Positions 46,560 through 59,088 of a stretch of 64,000 nucleotides of DNA are shown one piece after another. The notes beneath the pieces were generated by a model. The model searched no databases. It worked only from the letters and a program-made list of their open reading frames with translations, and had not been told where the DNA came from. This DNA is from Diadema setosum (Eukaryota; Echinodermata; Echinoidea; Diadematoida; Diadematidae). The first letter of the stretch is position 1; every line of letters begins with the position of its first letter. The position numbers and the translations under genes were made by a program. The stretch covers positions 2,655,972 to 2,719,971 of the forward strand of contig CM067077.1 of assembly GCA_033980235.1 (NCBI GenBank). Direction: 5' to 3'.

Positions 46560-47715
46560 AGTTCATTAACGCTATGTTTTCTCCTGATAACGATGCAAAT
46601 GATTATCAATCAGCTGCACTAAATCCCCCCCCCCCTAAATTCTTATGACAGTGAAGAAGTTGAAGATTCCGATTTTATTACTTCTTTACACACAGAAACC
46701 AAAGATCTGAAGCTTGATTTTGACACTTATGATGCGTCTGCTCGAAATGAAAGCCAACTTTCTCACCACCACTTGGAAAAAGAAATAATTACATTTTCTC
46801 ATTCACACTGCAATGAACTTTTTGTTTCACTGCTTGAACATTAGAAGAATTTCGATCAATTACTCTAATTTCTCAACGAATTACAATTTAAACACAGCAT
46901 TATCGGTCTCAGTGAAACCTGGCTCAAGGAAACGTCACATCCTTCTCTATTTACCATCGACAGTTGTAAATTAGTTATCAAAAACAGGACTTTCAAAAGT
47001 GGTGGTGTTGTAGGTTTCTACGTCACGCAAAATTTAAACCACAAACTGTTAAATGGAAATTGTATTATGTCTGAATGCCTTGAGAGTATTTTCATTGAGG
47101 TCATGACTCCAAACAAGGGGGAAATCATTTTGGGGGAAATTTATAGACCTCCACATTCCAAACTTTCTGAACTCATTGAGCTATTTCACAATCTTCTCTC
47201 TGTTGATCACTTTGACAATAAGACATGCTTCATTATGGGTAACTTCAATATAAATCTTCTAAATTGTAATGATACTTTAATCTGTCAAGACTTTCTTAAT
47301 TGTTTGTTGTCAAAATCATTCATTCCTCTTATCGGGAAACCTAGTCGGATATCTGATGCTACTTTTACTCTCATTGATAATATATTCGTTAATAATCTAT
47401 TTACTGATGTTACTTCTGGTATGGTAGTTTCTGATCTTACCGATCATTTCCGATATATGCGCTTGTACCACACTTTTCTACTATGACAATGCCTACCCTT
47501 AACTAATGTTTTCGTGACACGTCCGAATGTAATCGTGGGATTGAGGTCAGTTGATTGGTCCTCTGTTTATAATCAAAGAAATGTAAATTCGTCCTTTGAT
47601 GTTTTCGTGAACATCCTTTTAGATACTTGTACACGTAATGCTTATATAGTCAAGTCAATGCAGATCGAATTATAAGAAAGTACCAAGACAACCGTGGATA
47701 TCAAAGTCCCTACTT
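46560..47715 (+). pseudogene. LINE fragment: endonuclease domain
   Basis: Conceptual translation gives GLSETWLKE, SGGVVGFYV, FIEVMTPNKGEIILGEIYRP, CFIMGNFNINLL, a TLIDNIFVNN motif and a final SDLTDHF. These are the ordered motifs of the apurinic/apyrimidinic-type endonuclease of non-LTR retrotransposons. Asn stands where the usual GDFN Asp would be, and several stops and frame changes lie before 46870 and after 47486. Truncated at 47715 by a MITE. Confidence 0.75.
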
Positions 47716-47890
47716 AAAGGGGATGGCAAGTACCTCATCAGTGGGAATCAGTGGGAATGCTGGGGGATGATTGTTCCAATCCTTGTGGGATTAATTTAAG
47801 AGTTCATTATTTATATCCATTGTTGTGTGAAAATATTATTTGCTTCAGAATGGTCTCATATTCAGGTAATGTGCAGTTTAATCGCCCTGT
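47715..47890. mobile_element. Short MITE, AAAGGGGATGGC family (copy 2)
   Basis: TTAAAGGGGATGGCAAGTA is followed by GGGAATCAGTGGGAATG and TGGTCTCATATTCAGG. The right boundary is unclear: related sequence (AGGCATGCTTACCTGG) continues to about 47920. Confidence 0.65.
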
Positions 47891-47920
47891 CACTGTACAG
47901 GCATGCTTACCTGGAAAGAA

Positions 47921-49084
47921 TGATCCAAGTCCAGGACTTGGGCCATTCTTACATTCATATTATAGCGCCCTCTCTCATCACTCCTTGTCCAGGCCTATTC
48001 ATGTATACAAAAAATGAACATGACTTGCTGGACAGTGATGAGGAGTTATGTTGAGAAAAACAAAGGAATTAGTTAGAATGGAAGCAAAATAAGAGCAAAA
48101 GGCTTTAGAGCAGTTGGAGAAAGGTACAAAAAAATGCAAAAGAACCAAGTTCCTGCCATTTGAATTACACAAAATTATTGAGGAAAAATGAAGAAATTTG
48201 TGTTTTCATTTCGCATGTTAGTTATAGGACGATGTATGGTCTGCATTTAGGAGTAACTAAAAATGTAGCATTCAAACCATTTTAGAGGATGGGGAAACTA
48301 GTGAAATGGCAGCATTTTTTACCTTACCTTTGAACAAATGGCCATACAGATTCAGAGAATTGATGTCTAGTAATACGTGTGTATTATAACTTCAAGAAGT
48401 TACTTTCCCGCACTGCAGAGACACGGGGAAAATTGTGACATTTTGCAATTTAAACTTTACCAATAACCTTTGACCCTTGACCTTAGTTATGTGCAACTAT
48501 GGGTTGATGGCGACAGCTTTATCCACTTATTTATGCATGTGCAAATATTCAGCTGCGGTTCCTTAGTTATATTGTACACATATTATTCCTCATAAGAGAC
48601 AGATGGAAGACATTTCCACGCATTTAACACATACACATAATACACATTATAGCTCCATGTATACACACAGACGTGCACACACACAGATACACACACATGA
48701 TGAATTATATAGTATAGAGATGAGGGACATTATACTATGGTAGACAACTACATTTTTGTATTCCATACGGACTAAAAGCTGAAAAAAAGTAACAAACCTC
48801 TCTTATCTTTTGCTTAACTTTAACCATACCATTGATATAGCAGCCTATCCTGTATGAATCACAGAACGACCCAAGTCCATATGATTCAAAGAACGACTCA
48901 AGGCCATCACACAAACAGACCTCTCCACAATTAATGTAAATGTTAATTGTGATAGTAATGTATGTACTGATTTGTATTTAGAAATGTTGCCTTCCCATCA
49001 CAGTTAAATATTATTGGAGAAATAAAAAAGATATGAAGTTTGTGTTTTTTTTTAAGTTTTCTCGAAATGACCTTCCATTGACTT
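47921..49084. other. No gene recognised
   Basis: AT-rich sequence with a CA-rich run near 48660-48700. Nothing coding seen. Confidence 0.4.
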
Positions 49085-49800
49085 GAATCGTTCGTATATT
49101 CAGATACTCAATTCTCTACAAGCTATTCCTGATGACGTTAAGATAAATGGTATTAATCTAACCCGAGTAGAGAGTACAAAGTTTTTAGGATTTTACATTG
49201 ATAACGAACTCTCCTGAAAAACTCAATTTAATTTTTTTAAGCAAAACTTTGTAACGAAACACAGGAATCCTAAACAAACTGAAATATGTTTTGCGTAAAC
49301 ATATTTTGCAGATTATGCATGTATATTCCACCATGATTTTCCCATATCTCAACTATGGAATTCTTGCTGCGGTAACGCCTCCAAATATTTGCCGGATTCG
49401 CTTGTTCTTCTTCTAAAGCGAGCGATCAGAATTATTAACCACGCCGGGTATTTATCTCACACAAGCGTTACAAAATTTTGAAACTGACAGATTTGTTTGA
49501 TTATAACTTAGATATTTTCATGTATTAACTTTTCCTCAAAAGATCTTCCACATTTGTTTTTTACAGAATCGTTCATAAGAATTAAGCAATTTTGTCCACC
49601 ACTTATCCAACTCGCCAAAGTGACGCTTATCATCTTCCATGAACTCGAACAATTTTCGCTAAAAACACAATTATGTATACAGGTCCAAAATATTAGAATG
49701 ATCTCCCTACAGAAGTCTTGCAAGCTGTTTGTCATTATCCTTTAAACGTAAACTCAGACAGCATGTATTGAATAGTTACGACACACAAGTGCAATAACAT
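49085..49800 (+). pseudogene. LINE fragment: C-terminal part of reverse transcriptase
   Basis: Broken frames read INLTRVESTKFLGFYIDNEL, then sequences near LLLKRAIRIINHAGYLSHT and a closing RKLRQHVLNSY-like segment. The motif 'TKFLGxxID' followed by a thumb region and 'KRAIRII' is characteristic of the end of non-LTR reverse transcriptases. Many frameshifts. It may be the 3' part of the same LINE family as 46560-47715. Confidence 0.65.
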
Positions 49801-50127
49801 TCCTTTTTATCATGTTCATGCTCACGGAAGCTCTGCTATATACTGCTCGGTTGTTGCCATGTGAACAGGCTTATGCATACGTATAGTTGTATGCTCTCTG
49901 AAGATTCCTGTCTATCGGTGTGTTTCCTTCCACTTCTGGTATAAAACCTTCGGTCACGTCACATACCGTCATAGTTTACCCTTCTTTCTTCTTTCTCTTT
50001 TCATGCGGCATTGCAGATGGCTGGTTTATCACATAATACACATTGTTAATTCATGTCTTCCATTTTCTGACTCTTTCCCAGTGTATTTTCAATGGAAGCA
50101 GGAATTTTACAATCATAGAATTATGTC

Positions 50128-50226
50128 GCAACTGATTGACAAATTGCCCTACATCGACGTAAATGAGCACTGAATTGATGTCAGTGCTCATTTACGTCGA
50201 TGTAGGGCAATTTGTCAATCAGTTGC
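50128..50226. repeat. Perfect 46-bp inverted repeat (hairpin)
   Basis: The arms 50128-50173 and 50181-50226 match without mismatch around a 7-base loop (ATTGATG). The arm contains GCAACTGATTGACAAATTGC and CGACGTAAATGAGCACTGA. One arm-like copy, diverged, is the tail of the SINE-like insertion at 30720. Confidence 0.95.
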
Positions 50227-50744
50227 AATGAAAACATCTCGACGGAAGAAATTCATGAATTAGAATTAAATGTCGTATTCACATCATCACTCCCCTGTCA
50301 AATTGCTCTTGGAGCAAGAACTGCTATTTAGTGTGCAGCGTGTGGATACTTGTTCTCATTTTATATGTGAGAAGAATCGTCTGCGCCCCCTTCGTATTGA
50401 TAGTCATTCTCTTTTGTTTATTCTTATTTCGGTCTTTAGTTGTACCCGTGCTCCTCATCCTGTTCTCCACACTTAGCTTTTGTTAAGACCTACGCTCAAC
50501 AAGACCGGTATGTACAATGTTGTTTTTCTTTTTGTATATATCCAAGCTGGACATTTTGTTTGATCATATTTTGTTATAGTTTATGCATTTTCCATCGAGA
50601 AACACGAAGTGATATTTAAATTGAAATTCAAATTGAAATACATTTATAAAGAAACATTGCTTTTTGCCATACATGCATGTATGAATAACGGAAATTTTAG
50701 TCTGGGTGCCAGAGGCTGAACCTTGTATTATCGTCTACACAAAT

Positions 50745-51560
50745 TATTTTGATGCTTTTACCCTATTTTGAGGTGCTGAATCTCAATCTGAATAAAGCAA
50801 CCCTTGCATCCTTGAGGGTTTGGAGATATTCAAGATGGCTGCCAATAATAGTCGCCCAAACCGGAAATTCTCATGTATTTCCTTCTAGTTGTGAGAAATT
50901 GAAAACATTTGATGGTTCTACCCTATTTCAAGGGTGCTAAGTCAGAATCTGGATGATGCAACTCTTGCATCCTTGAAGGTTTTGAGATATTCAAGGCTGC
51001 CGCCAAAATTGCCGCTAAAATGCCTCCAAAATGGCCGGAAATTGAAAATATGAATTAATTTTCACGTATTTCCTTCTAAATAGTGAGAAATTGAAAGCAA
51101 TTGATCATTTTACCCTATTACGAGGCTCGGAATCCGACTCGGGAAGATGCGACACCAGATCCTTGAAGATTTTGAGATATTCAAGATGGTCGCCGAAATG
51201 GCAGCAAAAGACTGAAATTCCTGTGTATCAATTCCTTCTAAATGTTGACAATTCGAAAGCAATAAGTGGTTTGTATTCTATTTTGTGTGTGTTTAGATAA
51301 TACAGAAGGCGGCCAAAGTGACCGCCAAAAAAGAAAATTCACATGTAGGCCCCCTATTTCCTTGTAAACGGTGTAAAATTGAAAAAGGTTGGTGGTTTCA
51401 CCCTATTTTAAGTTTGCATAATCCGAAACTGCAGGATACAGCTCTTTCATCCAAGGTTTTAAGATGATAAAGATGGCAGCCAGAATGGCCCACAAAATGG
51501 CCGTCAAAAAAGAATGGTTTTAGCCTATTTCGAGGGTGCTGAAGGTTTTTTTTTTTTTTT
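50745..51560 (+). repeat. Four diverged tandem repeats of ~190-200 bp
   Basis: Each unit contains TTTACCCTATTT, GGTGCTGAATC-like, TTGCATCCTTGA, GAGATATTCAAGATGG, a run of GCCAAAATGG-type words and ATTTCCTTCTA. The copies start near 50750, 50925, 51110 and 51395, and they are strongly diverged. Confidence 0.65.
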
Positions 51561-52321
51561 TTAAGGTTTGGGGACTTTAATAAATATCCCGCTTAAAGGA
51601 AGTTTTCTATTATGTTGTTATAAATAGTGAAATATTGTGGTCTAACGCGAAGCGGGGGATTAAGCCCAGGGTAAAGAGCAGCAATTCGTATTCTTAAATT
51701 CAACTCAGTTGAGCGAATTTGTCAAATCAGCCAAAATCAATGGCATCCAAAATGATTGTCACAATATTTTTGTAATAAACTAAGATATCCCGATATGTCT
51801 CAAACGGAACTTTAACACGTACTGAAAATAAAAATGATATTGACATCATACTAACACGTACAAACACAAAGATATGAGTGAAATTTTTAAGGCATAATGG
51901 TTATAAAGTAATGCTTGTGGTCATTGATTATATGGCTCCACAGATGTGAAATTAATCCTTTTCGGCTATCAATAGAGTACAAATTAAATATGGCATGCTG
52001 GTATTTGGTGTTGAAGCTTGTTGCATATTCTCATTTCGTCATTAGAAATGGTTGCATCCGTGACCACTATAATACATATCAATAAAGGTAACTTCAAAAG
52101 CACTCTGCGTGATTATGATGTTCGTAAGAACCGGACAATGAACTATTACCATACATGTGGTCATTTTGTTTGCTTTAGTGTTTTTAACGGCGCGTTGCCC
52201 GCCACTTTTCCTTACCGTTTGTTCGTAATAGGTGATAATGTTGCAAATTTGGTATTGGCTCCATATAACGAAGAATCAAGAAATAAACTAGTAATGCATT
52301 ATTTCGCCAATAAAGAATGAG

Positions 52322-52530
52322 TTAAAGGGGATGGCTAGTAACTGATCAGTGGGAATCAGTAGGAATACTGGGGGATGATCGTTCCAATCCTTGTGGGATT
52401 CATTTAAGAGTACGTTATATACATATTGTTGTGTGAAAATTATTTGCTTCGGAATGGTCTCATATTCAAGTAATTTGCAGTTTTGATGTTTCCAGGTTAG
52501 CTTGCCTGTACAGAGACGGGGCAATAAACT
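52322..52530. mobile_element. Short MITE, AAAGGGGATGGC family (copy 3)
   Basis: TTAAAGGGGATGGCTAGTAA is followed by the same GGGAATCAG, TTCCAATCCTTGTGGGATTC and TGGTCTCATATTCAAG landmarks as the copies at 20020 and 47715. The right end lies near ACGGGGCAATAAACTG. Confidence 0.65.
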
Positions 52531-52835
52531 GCACATTACTTGAATTTCCGATTTGGGCGGCCATTTGAAATCGAAGTAGGGTAGAACCATTAACAAATAA
52601 CAATTTTTCTCAATTTTGAAACACTGGACAGAAATAGTTCACTCCACAAAGTTACCATCATAATGCTTTCTCCGACAACCACAAAAAACATGTCTTGCAC
52701 ATCTCCAGCTCAATGTCATCAAGTACACAAAATTTGAGTTCAATAGCTTCCAAGTTGTGGAAGTAGTTCACTGCACAATATTTTCAAGAGAATATGCCGT
52801 TGCCATGGCAATGCCTTACCGCGTACAAACACGAA

Positions 52836-53144
52836 GGCCCGAATTCACAAAGGTGGTACAAATTATGAAACTATGGTTTAAACCATGGACAAAACCATGG
52901 AGCGCCAAGTGTCGCATGGAATATTTCGTTATGAAATTGGTCATTTCGTCACTGAAATGATTATTTTGTAACGAAATGACAACGTTTTGTAACTATACGA
53001 ACATTTCGTTAACGAAACCGTCATTTTGTCGACGAAAAAAACCAATTTCGTAACGAAATATTCCGTGCGACACTTGGCGTTCCATGATTTTTGTCCATGG
53101 TTTTAACCATGGTTTCATTTGTACCACCTTCGTGAATTCGGGCC
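52836..53144. mobile_element. 309-bp MITE with GGCCCGAATTCAC ends
   Basis: Inverted ends: GGCCCGAATTCACAAAGGTG on the left and CACCTTCGTGAATTCGGGCC on the right. The inner arms contain AACCATGG and TTTCGTAACGAAAT words, so the element is a near-complete palindrome. No frame. I did not find an unambiguous target duplication. Confidence 0.85.
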
Positions 53145-54613
53145 AAAGTGTGTCTTGCATAACCACACCAAAAGATCATTGTACAACCCAAATTTAAAGT
53201 AAATCGCGTAAATACTGTGGAAGTAGTTAAATCCACAAGGTTTTTGGAAAAAAATGGTTACCATAATAAGGGCAACGCTTTTTCTGACAAACACACATAC
53301 ACACAAACACACACACACACACACACACAAAACATGTCTGCACATCTACACTTCAATGTCATCTTGTACCCCAAGTTTCATCAAAAGTGCTTCAAAACTG
53401 TAGAAGGATTTTCCGACGCAAGATTTGCAACTGACGCCTGTTAAACCCACAAATGTAAAAACGCCCACAAATGTAAAAACGCCCACAAATGTAAAAATAC
53501 ATTGCCCACAAATGTAGAAAATCGACCACAAATGTAAAAATTTAACATCGCCCACAAATGTAGAAAACGCCCACTTAGTCTAGCAGCCAGAAAGGGTCCC
53601 CGTGCACCCCCCCCCCCAAAAAAAAAAAAAAAATTCTACGATATGTTCGAAGATCGTCAGAACCTGTATTTTCCGAATCCGGTTGTCGCCAGCGGAAAAA
53701 AAGGTTGCGCGCGCGTCTTATTTGCATATTTCTAAGATGGCCGCCGCCCGTTGCTAGGAGACGGATTATTTTTGAATAACTTTATTTAGGAATAACAAAT
53801 TACCATAAAAATGGTATCATTTTGAAGAGAATTAAATTTCCTACAAGCTGATACCCCATTTGATGGGATAAATAGTTGTTGTTATGAAATATTAAGGAAG
53901 GAATTATGTTTTTTAGCATTTTTCTAAAAAGATACGGAATTTGGTTATAATGTTCTTTTCCATACATCTAATATGCATTTACAAATAAAATTTGAAATTT
54001 CCTAAAATTATCCCCTAAAGATAGCTATTATCATGTGAAAACGGCTTTCCAATTCACCAATTCCTTTAAAAGTTACACGACATTAAAGGGGATAAGGTTC
54101 AATAGGTTTTACAGCAATATTTAAGGGTTATAATGTCCCCGCGCGCAATTGCGTAGGTTCTGTATATGGGGTTTGTTATCTATTGCTACTGCTATCTATT
54201 GATCAAATCTCATCGAAATCGGCGAAGAAAGAAAGAAAAATTACACTTTCTATTCCTTATATGTAATAAAAATGTTTTTTTTTTTCTATTCTGTGTTACC
54301 AAACTCAATCCATTCAGCTTCCCATATGAACAGTTTCTTGTCTTTTTGGATTCCCTCCAAAATCACAACTTATCTGATATTAAAAAGTTAAAGAAAAAAA
54401 TTTGACGTGACAGTTTCCTCTTATTGGAAGATTAAAGTGAAAAAAAAAGAAGAATCTTATGCTAAAAGCCCTAAGAAATAAAGAACTTGTTAAATTGCCT
54501 TTGTTGGCAGAGCTTAAAATGAAACATGGCTATCTTATTTTTTCATAACAAAATGAAGGGAAGTATCTGTGTAGTTCATGTCGGCCCATACTGGGTTACT
54601 ATTCTTCAGAAAT

Positions 54614-55160
54614 GGTCCCCGTGCACCCCCCCCCCCCCTCAAAAAAAAAAAAAATCTACGATGTGTTCGAAGATCGTCAGAACCTGTATTTTGCGAATCT
54701 GCTTGTCGCCAGCGGAAAAAAGGGTTGCGCGTGCGTCTAATTTGCATACTTCTAAGATGGCCGCCGCCCGTTGCTAGGATACGGATTATTTTTGAATAAC
54801 TTTAGTTAAGAATATCAAATTACCATAAAAATTGTATCATATTAAAGAGAATTAGATTTCCTACAAGTTAATACCCCGTTTTATGTAATAAGTAGTTGTT
54901 GTTATAAAATACTAAGGAAGGACGGATTTTTTTTTTATACATTTTTCCCAAGAAATACAGATTTCAGTAATGTTTTTTTTCCATACATTTAATTTCTGTT
55001 TACAAATAACATCGGAATTTTCCTTAAGTTAAACCCCATAGATAAGTATTATTCTGTGAAAGCGGCTATTCAATACACCAATTTCTTAAAAAGTTACACG
55101 ACATTAAAGGGAAAAGGTTCAATACGGTTATACAGAAATTTAAGGGTAATGTCGACGGCC
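54614..55160 (+). repeat. Direct second copy of the FB3 arm segment
   Basis: GTCCCCGTGCACCCC, TACGATGTGTTCGAAGATCG and AAGATGGCCGCCGCCCGTTG repeat the order seen at 53597-54150, with moderate divergence. FB3 thus has two left arm copies but one clear right copy. Confidence 0.85.
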
Positions 55161-56159
55161 GCACTTGCGTAACGCGTGTAATACTATAATAATCATTGCA
55201 AGTATGAGACCCTATCACTTCTTACATCCAAATTATTGATTAAATATCATTAAATCTTGTGGAATATGAAAACAAATTAAATTTTTTATTCGCTATCACC
55301 TTTGATCTACTCAGCTTCACTTTTAGTTTACGTCTTTTTTCATCAAATAGAATGAAGGCCTTACGAGAGGTGTAATTTTATGACGGCCGAAACGGGCTTA
55401 CCTTGATAGGGGTTTCCAACATATCGATATTAATCAAACTTCTCTTCATCAACTCTCATTCTTCTGATCATCTTCACACACATACTCACACCTCCAGTAT
55501 CGCACACAGGCATTCATGCAGGGGAAATGAGCTCAGTCATGAATTTCGTGAATTTATTCAATACGCCATTAATGCATTCATGGAACATCAAACTCGAATG
55601 CTTTATTTAGATGTCGAAATAAGAGTTACATGTATACCGCACAAGCGAAATATTTCTCACCATGCTCTAGCATGAAATCAATTTATTTTTTTAAGATAAG
55701 ATCGCACATACGTGTTCTCATTCTTTGGTGGTTCGCCTGATGGTTTTTAAACATATTGCTCATACGTTTATTATTGCCAAGAAACTAATAGATAGATTAC
55801 AAATACCAAGGAATGGCATTGATAAAAACGAATAGTTGCAAGTCAAATCCAGTCGCTTTCAAATTCTGTGGGTTGTTTTTTTTATAAAAAATGATTTCAT
55901 GCACTTAACTTTATTACATGGGTTGATTTAAATGCAATACAACGTAAACTTGGTTGTTAAATCCGTTAGGAGTGACTAATAATCAATATTATACAAAAAT
56001 GAGAGAGAGAGAAAAAAAAATGTTATGGTTAAGTAGACCTTCATGCATGGATCTATAAAACATGAGGGAAATGTCTGAGGGAACATTAACTATGCATGCG
56101 TGTATGTATGTATGTGTGCATGTATATACTATAACTATGTATATATAATATATCTATAT

Positions 56160-56182
56160 CTATATATAAATATATATATACA

Positions 56183-56222
<40 letters not shown>
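56160..56222. repeat. (TA)n microsatellite
   Basis: Compound TATA/TATC run with two short interruptions, inside FB3. Confidence 0.95.
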
Positions 56223-56225
<3 letters not shown>

Positions 56226-57009
56226 GGTTTGTATACTTTTGTGTTGTGTGTGTTTGTGTTCAAGGATGTATGTGTATGACTAATGTGTTAAACATTAGAC
56301 ATATTCAGAGTGTAAATGTTTAACCACAACGAATACAATATTTTCATGTTTTCCACAGAAATTAGTTGCTAAAATGATTTGAAGTGTATCTGCTATAGGC
56401 GCATCTGACGTGCAATCCACTTTTAGAGCGCATGTAAGTTCCGCTGGAATAACATTTTAACTCATGCATGAATTAAATACACCATCCAATGTTTTCAGAT
56501 ATCCATGCCCTACTCGTCCGCCGGTCCTTTTTAGATAGAGTATATAACTATAGATGTGCATTATCGATACCCAAAAGATTATTGACATTGCACGTTAAAC
56601 ACTTTCACTAGGTTGCCATTGTCGCGAGTCTCGATATGCTAATACATGTATACTATCTACCACAAATCGATTCTTAGTCTACGAGTGACCGTGGTGATCA
56701 TGGCTTATCACATCTTGAGGTCTATGGTGGTAATCGTGTAGATCGTAGAAGAATTATTGGACTGTTCGAAAAATTACTACGATCAACACAATGTCTTTGA
56801 CTGACATCAAGATTTGATTATCTGATGATCAGCACGATTAGTCCCCGAGTAAGACCACGATTTCGGGCGAATCGAGAAAGTGGACCCAGCTTAGTGAATT
56901 CCACAAGAGTGGTAACGTACCATAAGGATAATCAACACAACAGTTTCAATACCGTACATATCAATATCTACATATCTTCAAAGATTACTTCACCAATGTA
57001 ATCTAGATT

Positions 57010-57990
57010 CTTTTGTATGCCTCCGCCAAGAAGTGGTGCCGGAGGCATTCTGTTTTCGGGTTGTCCGTCCTTCCGTCCGTCCTTCTCTCCGTCCGTAATG
57101 AATTTTGCGGACAGCGTAACAAAAAAAAAAAAAAAAAAAACAAAAACAAAAACAAAAAACTGAAATATTGCATGTATGTGTATTGGGGGTGAAATTCTGC
57201 CTATCAACTTTTGGGTGCACATGCTCAAGGTCAAAAGTCAAAAGGTCGAGGTCGCAAATGCTTAAAATTTCACTATTTCCCTCATATCTCTGCAATGACT
57301 AAAGATATTTTCTTGAATCTTAGTGTGTACAGGTATTACCAAATTAAAATTCACTGGTAAAAGTTTGGGGTGATAAGGTTAAGGTCAAATGTGAAAAGGT
57401 CATGTGAAAATGTTAAAATTTTACTTTTTTTCTCTGTATCTTGGATATTGTTCAAGGTATCTTCATGGAACATAGTATATGTTATGCATGTACTGACTGG
57501 AAGTGATTATCTAGGGAATTTGGGGTTCATGGGGTCAAAGGTCAAGGGCAACACTTCAAAATTTTACTATTTCCCTCATATTTATGCAATGCCAGCAGGA
57601 CTCTTTTTTTAAACTTGGTGTATGCATGTATAACCCAAAATAGAGATTCTCTGGCAATTTCTTTTTTTTTGCCAAAAAGGTCAAAGATCAAGAGAAAATG
57701 CTGAACTTGCTTCTTCCTCCATGTCTTGGAAGTGGCTCATGGCATCTTGAAACTTAGTACATATTTATGCATGTTCTGCCTGACAGTGATTCTCTTATGA
57801 ATTTTAGGGTCAAAGGCCAGATGAAAATGGTAACAATTTTCTACACAATACAAAAATTGCACTTTTTCTCCATACCTTGAAAATTACTTAATGCATAAAC
57901 TTATGAAAGGGCCAAAGTCAAGTTAAAGTCCTAAAATCCCCAAATACATGCTCTCCTATTCATCCAATTAGACCTAGGTCAAGGAAGGTG
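57010..57990. repeat. Dispersed repeat with GTCCGTCC start and 'AAGGTCAA' blocks
   Basis: Starts CTCCGCCAAGAAGTGGTGCC, then GTCCGTCCTTCCGTCCGTCC, then about four imperfect ~200-bp units with CAAGGTCAAAAGTCAAAAGG, ATTTCCCTCATAT and TTGGTGTATGCATG-like words. A reversed end of it (TTGACCTAGGTTTAATTGGA, ATGCCTCCGCC) appears at 59380-59560, so this is another inverted pair within FB3. I recall similar sequence as common in marine invertebrate genomes, but have not checked. Confidence 0.6.
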
Positions 57991-58005
57991 ACCATTTTGA
58001 ATTTT

Positions 58006-59088
58006 GAATGGAAACAATGTCATTATCGTTTTCAAATTCCCAGTAACAGGGTATTTAATCTTGTTGCTTTCGCGTGGCCTTTCTTTCTATAATATACAAG
58101 AAGTAAATTTGTTATTGCTTTCAGCAATAACAAATTTGGGCCCGTTTATCTATATCATGACGAACCTCCGGAATAACGAACCTTTGGGAAAAAAAAAAGA
58201 ACCTTCGGAATAATAAACTGTGACCAATATTGTTATATTGTACAAGCTTTAACGCCGACATCTATTAACCTACTATATTACTACTTTCACTCTTTGAAAG
58301 GAAACACGCCAACAACCAACGACACAACAGGAATGGAAACAATGTCATTATCGTTTTCAAATTCCCAGTAACAGGGCATTTAATCTTGTTACTTTCGCGT
58401 GGCCTTTCTTTCTATAAAATACAAGAAGTAAATTAGTTATTGCTTTCAGCAATAACTAATTTGGGCCCGTTTATCTATATCATGACGAACCTCCGGAATA
58501 ACGAACCTTTGGGGAAAAAAAATGAACCTTCGGAATAATAAACTGTGACCAATATTGTTATATTGTACAAGCTTTAACGCCGACATCTATTATCCTACTA
58601 CTACTTTCACTCTTTGAAAGGAAACACGCCAACAACCAACGACACAACAGGAATGGAAACAATGTCATTATCGTTTTCAAATTCCCAGTAACAGGGCATT
58701 TAATCTTGTTACTTTCGCGTGGCCTTTCTTTCTATAATATACAAGAAGTAAATTTGTTATTGCTTTCAGCAATAACTAATTTGGGCCCGTTTATCTATAT
58801 CATGACGAACCTCCGGAATAACGAACCTTTGGGGGGAAAAAATGAACCTTCGGAATAATAAACTGTGACCAATATTGTTATATTGTACAAGCTTTAACGC
58901 CGACATCTATTAACCTACTACTACTTTCACTCTTTGAAAGGAAACACGCCAACAACCAACGACACAACAGGAATGGAAACAATGTCATTATTGTTTTCAA
59001 ATTCCCAGTAACAGAGCATTAATCTTGTTACTTTCGCGTGGCCATTCTTTCTATAATATACAAGAAGTAAATATGTTATTGCTTTCAG
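58006..59088 (+). repeat. Tandem array, 3.3 copies of a ~320-bp unit
   Basis: GAATGGAAACAATGTCATTA recurs at 58006, 58331, 58651 and 58971 (steps 325, 320, 320). The copies are nearly identical. Each complete unit has a small hairpin (TTATTGC-TTTCA-GCAATAA) and the words CCTCCGGAATAACGAACC and GAAACACGCCAACAACC. Confidence 0.95.

Noticed and set aside
52018..52320. A 100-codon plus-strand frame (contains YHTCGHFVCFSVFN and PYRLFVIGDNVANL)
   Set aside because: Looks less repetitive than most short frames, but I recognise no family, see no splice context, and a frame of this length is expected by chance in AT-rich DNA of this size.
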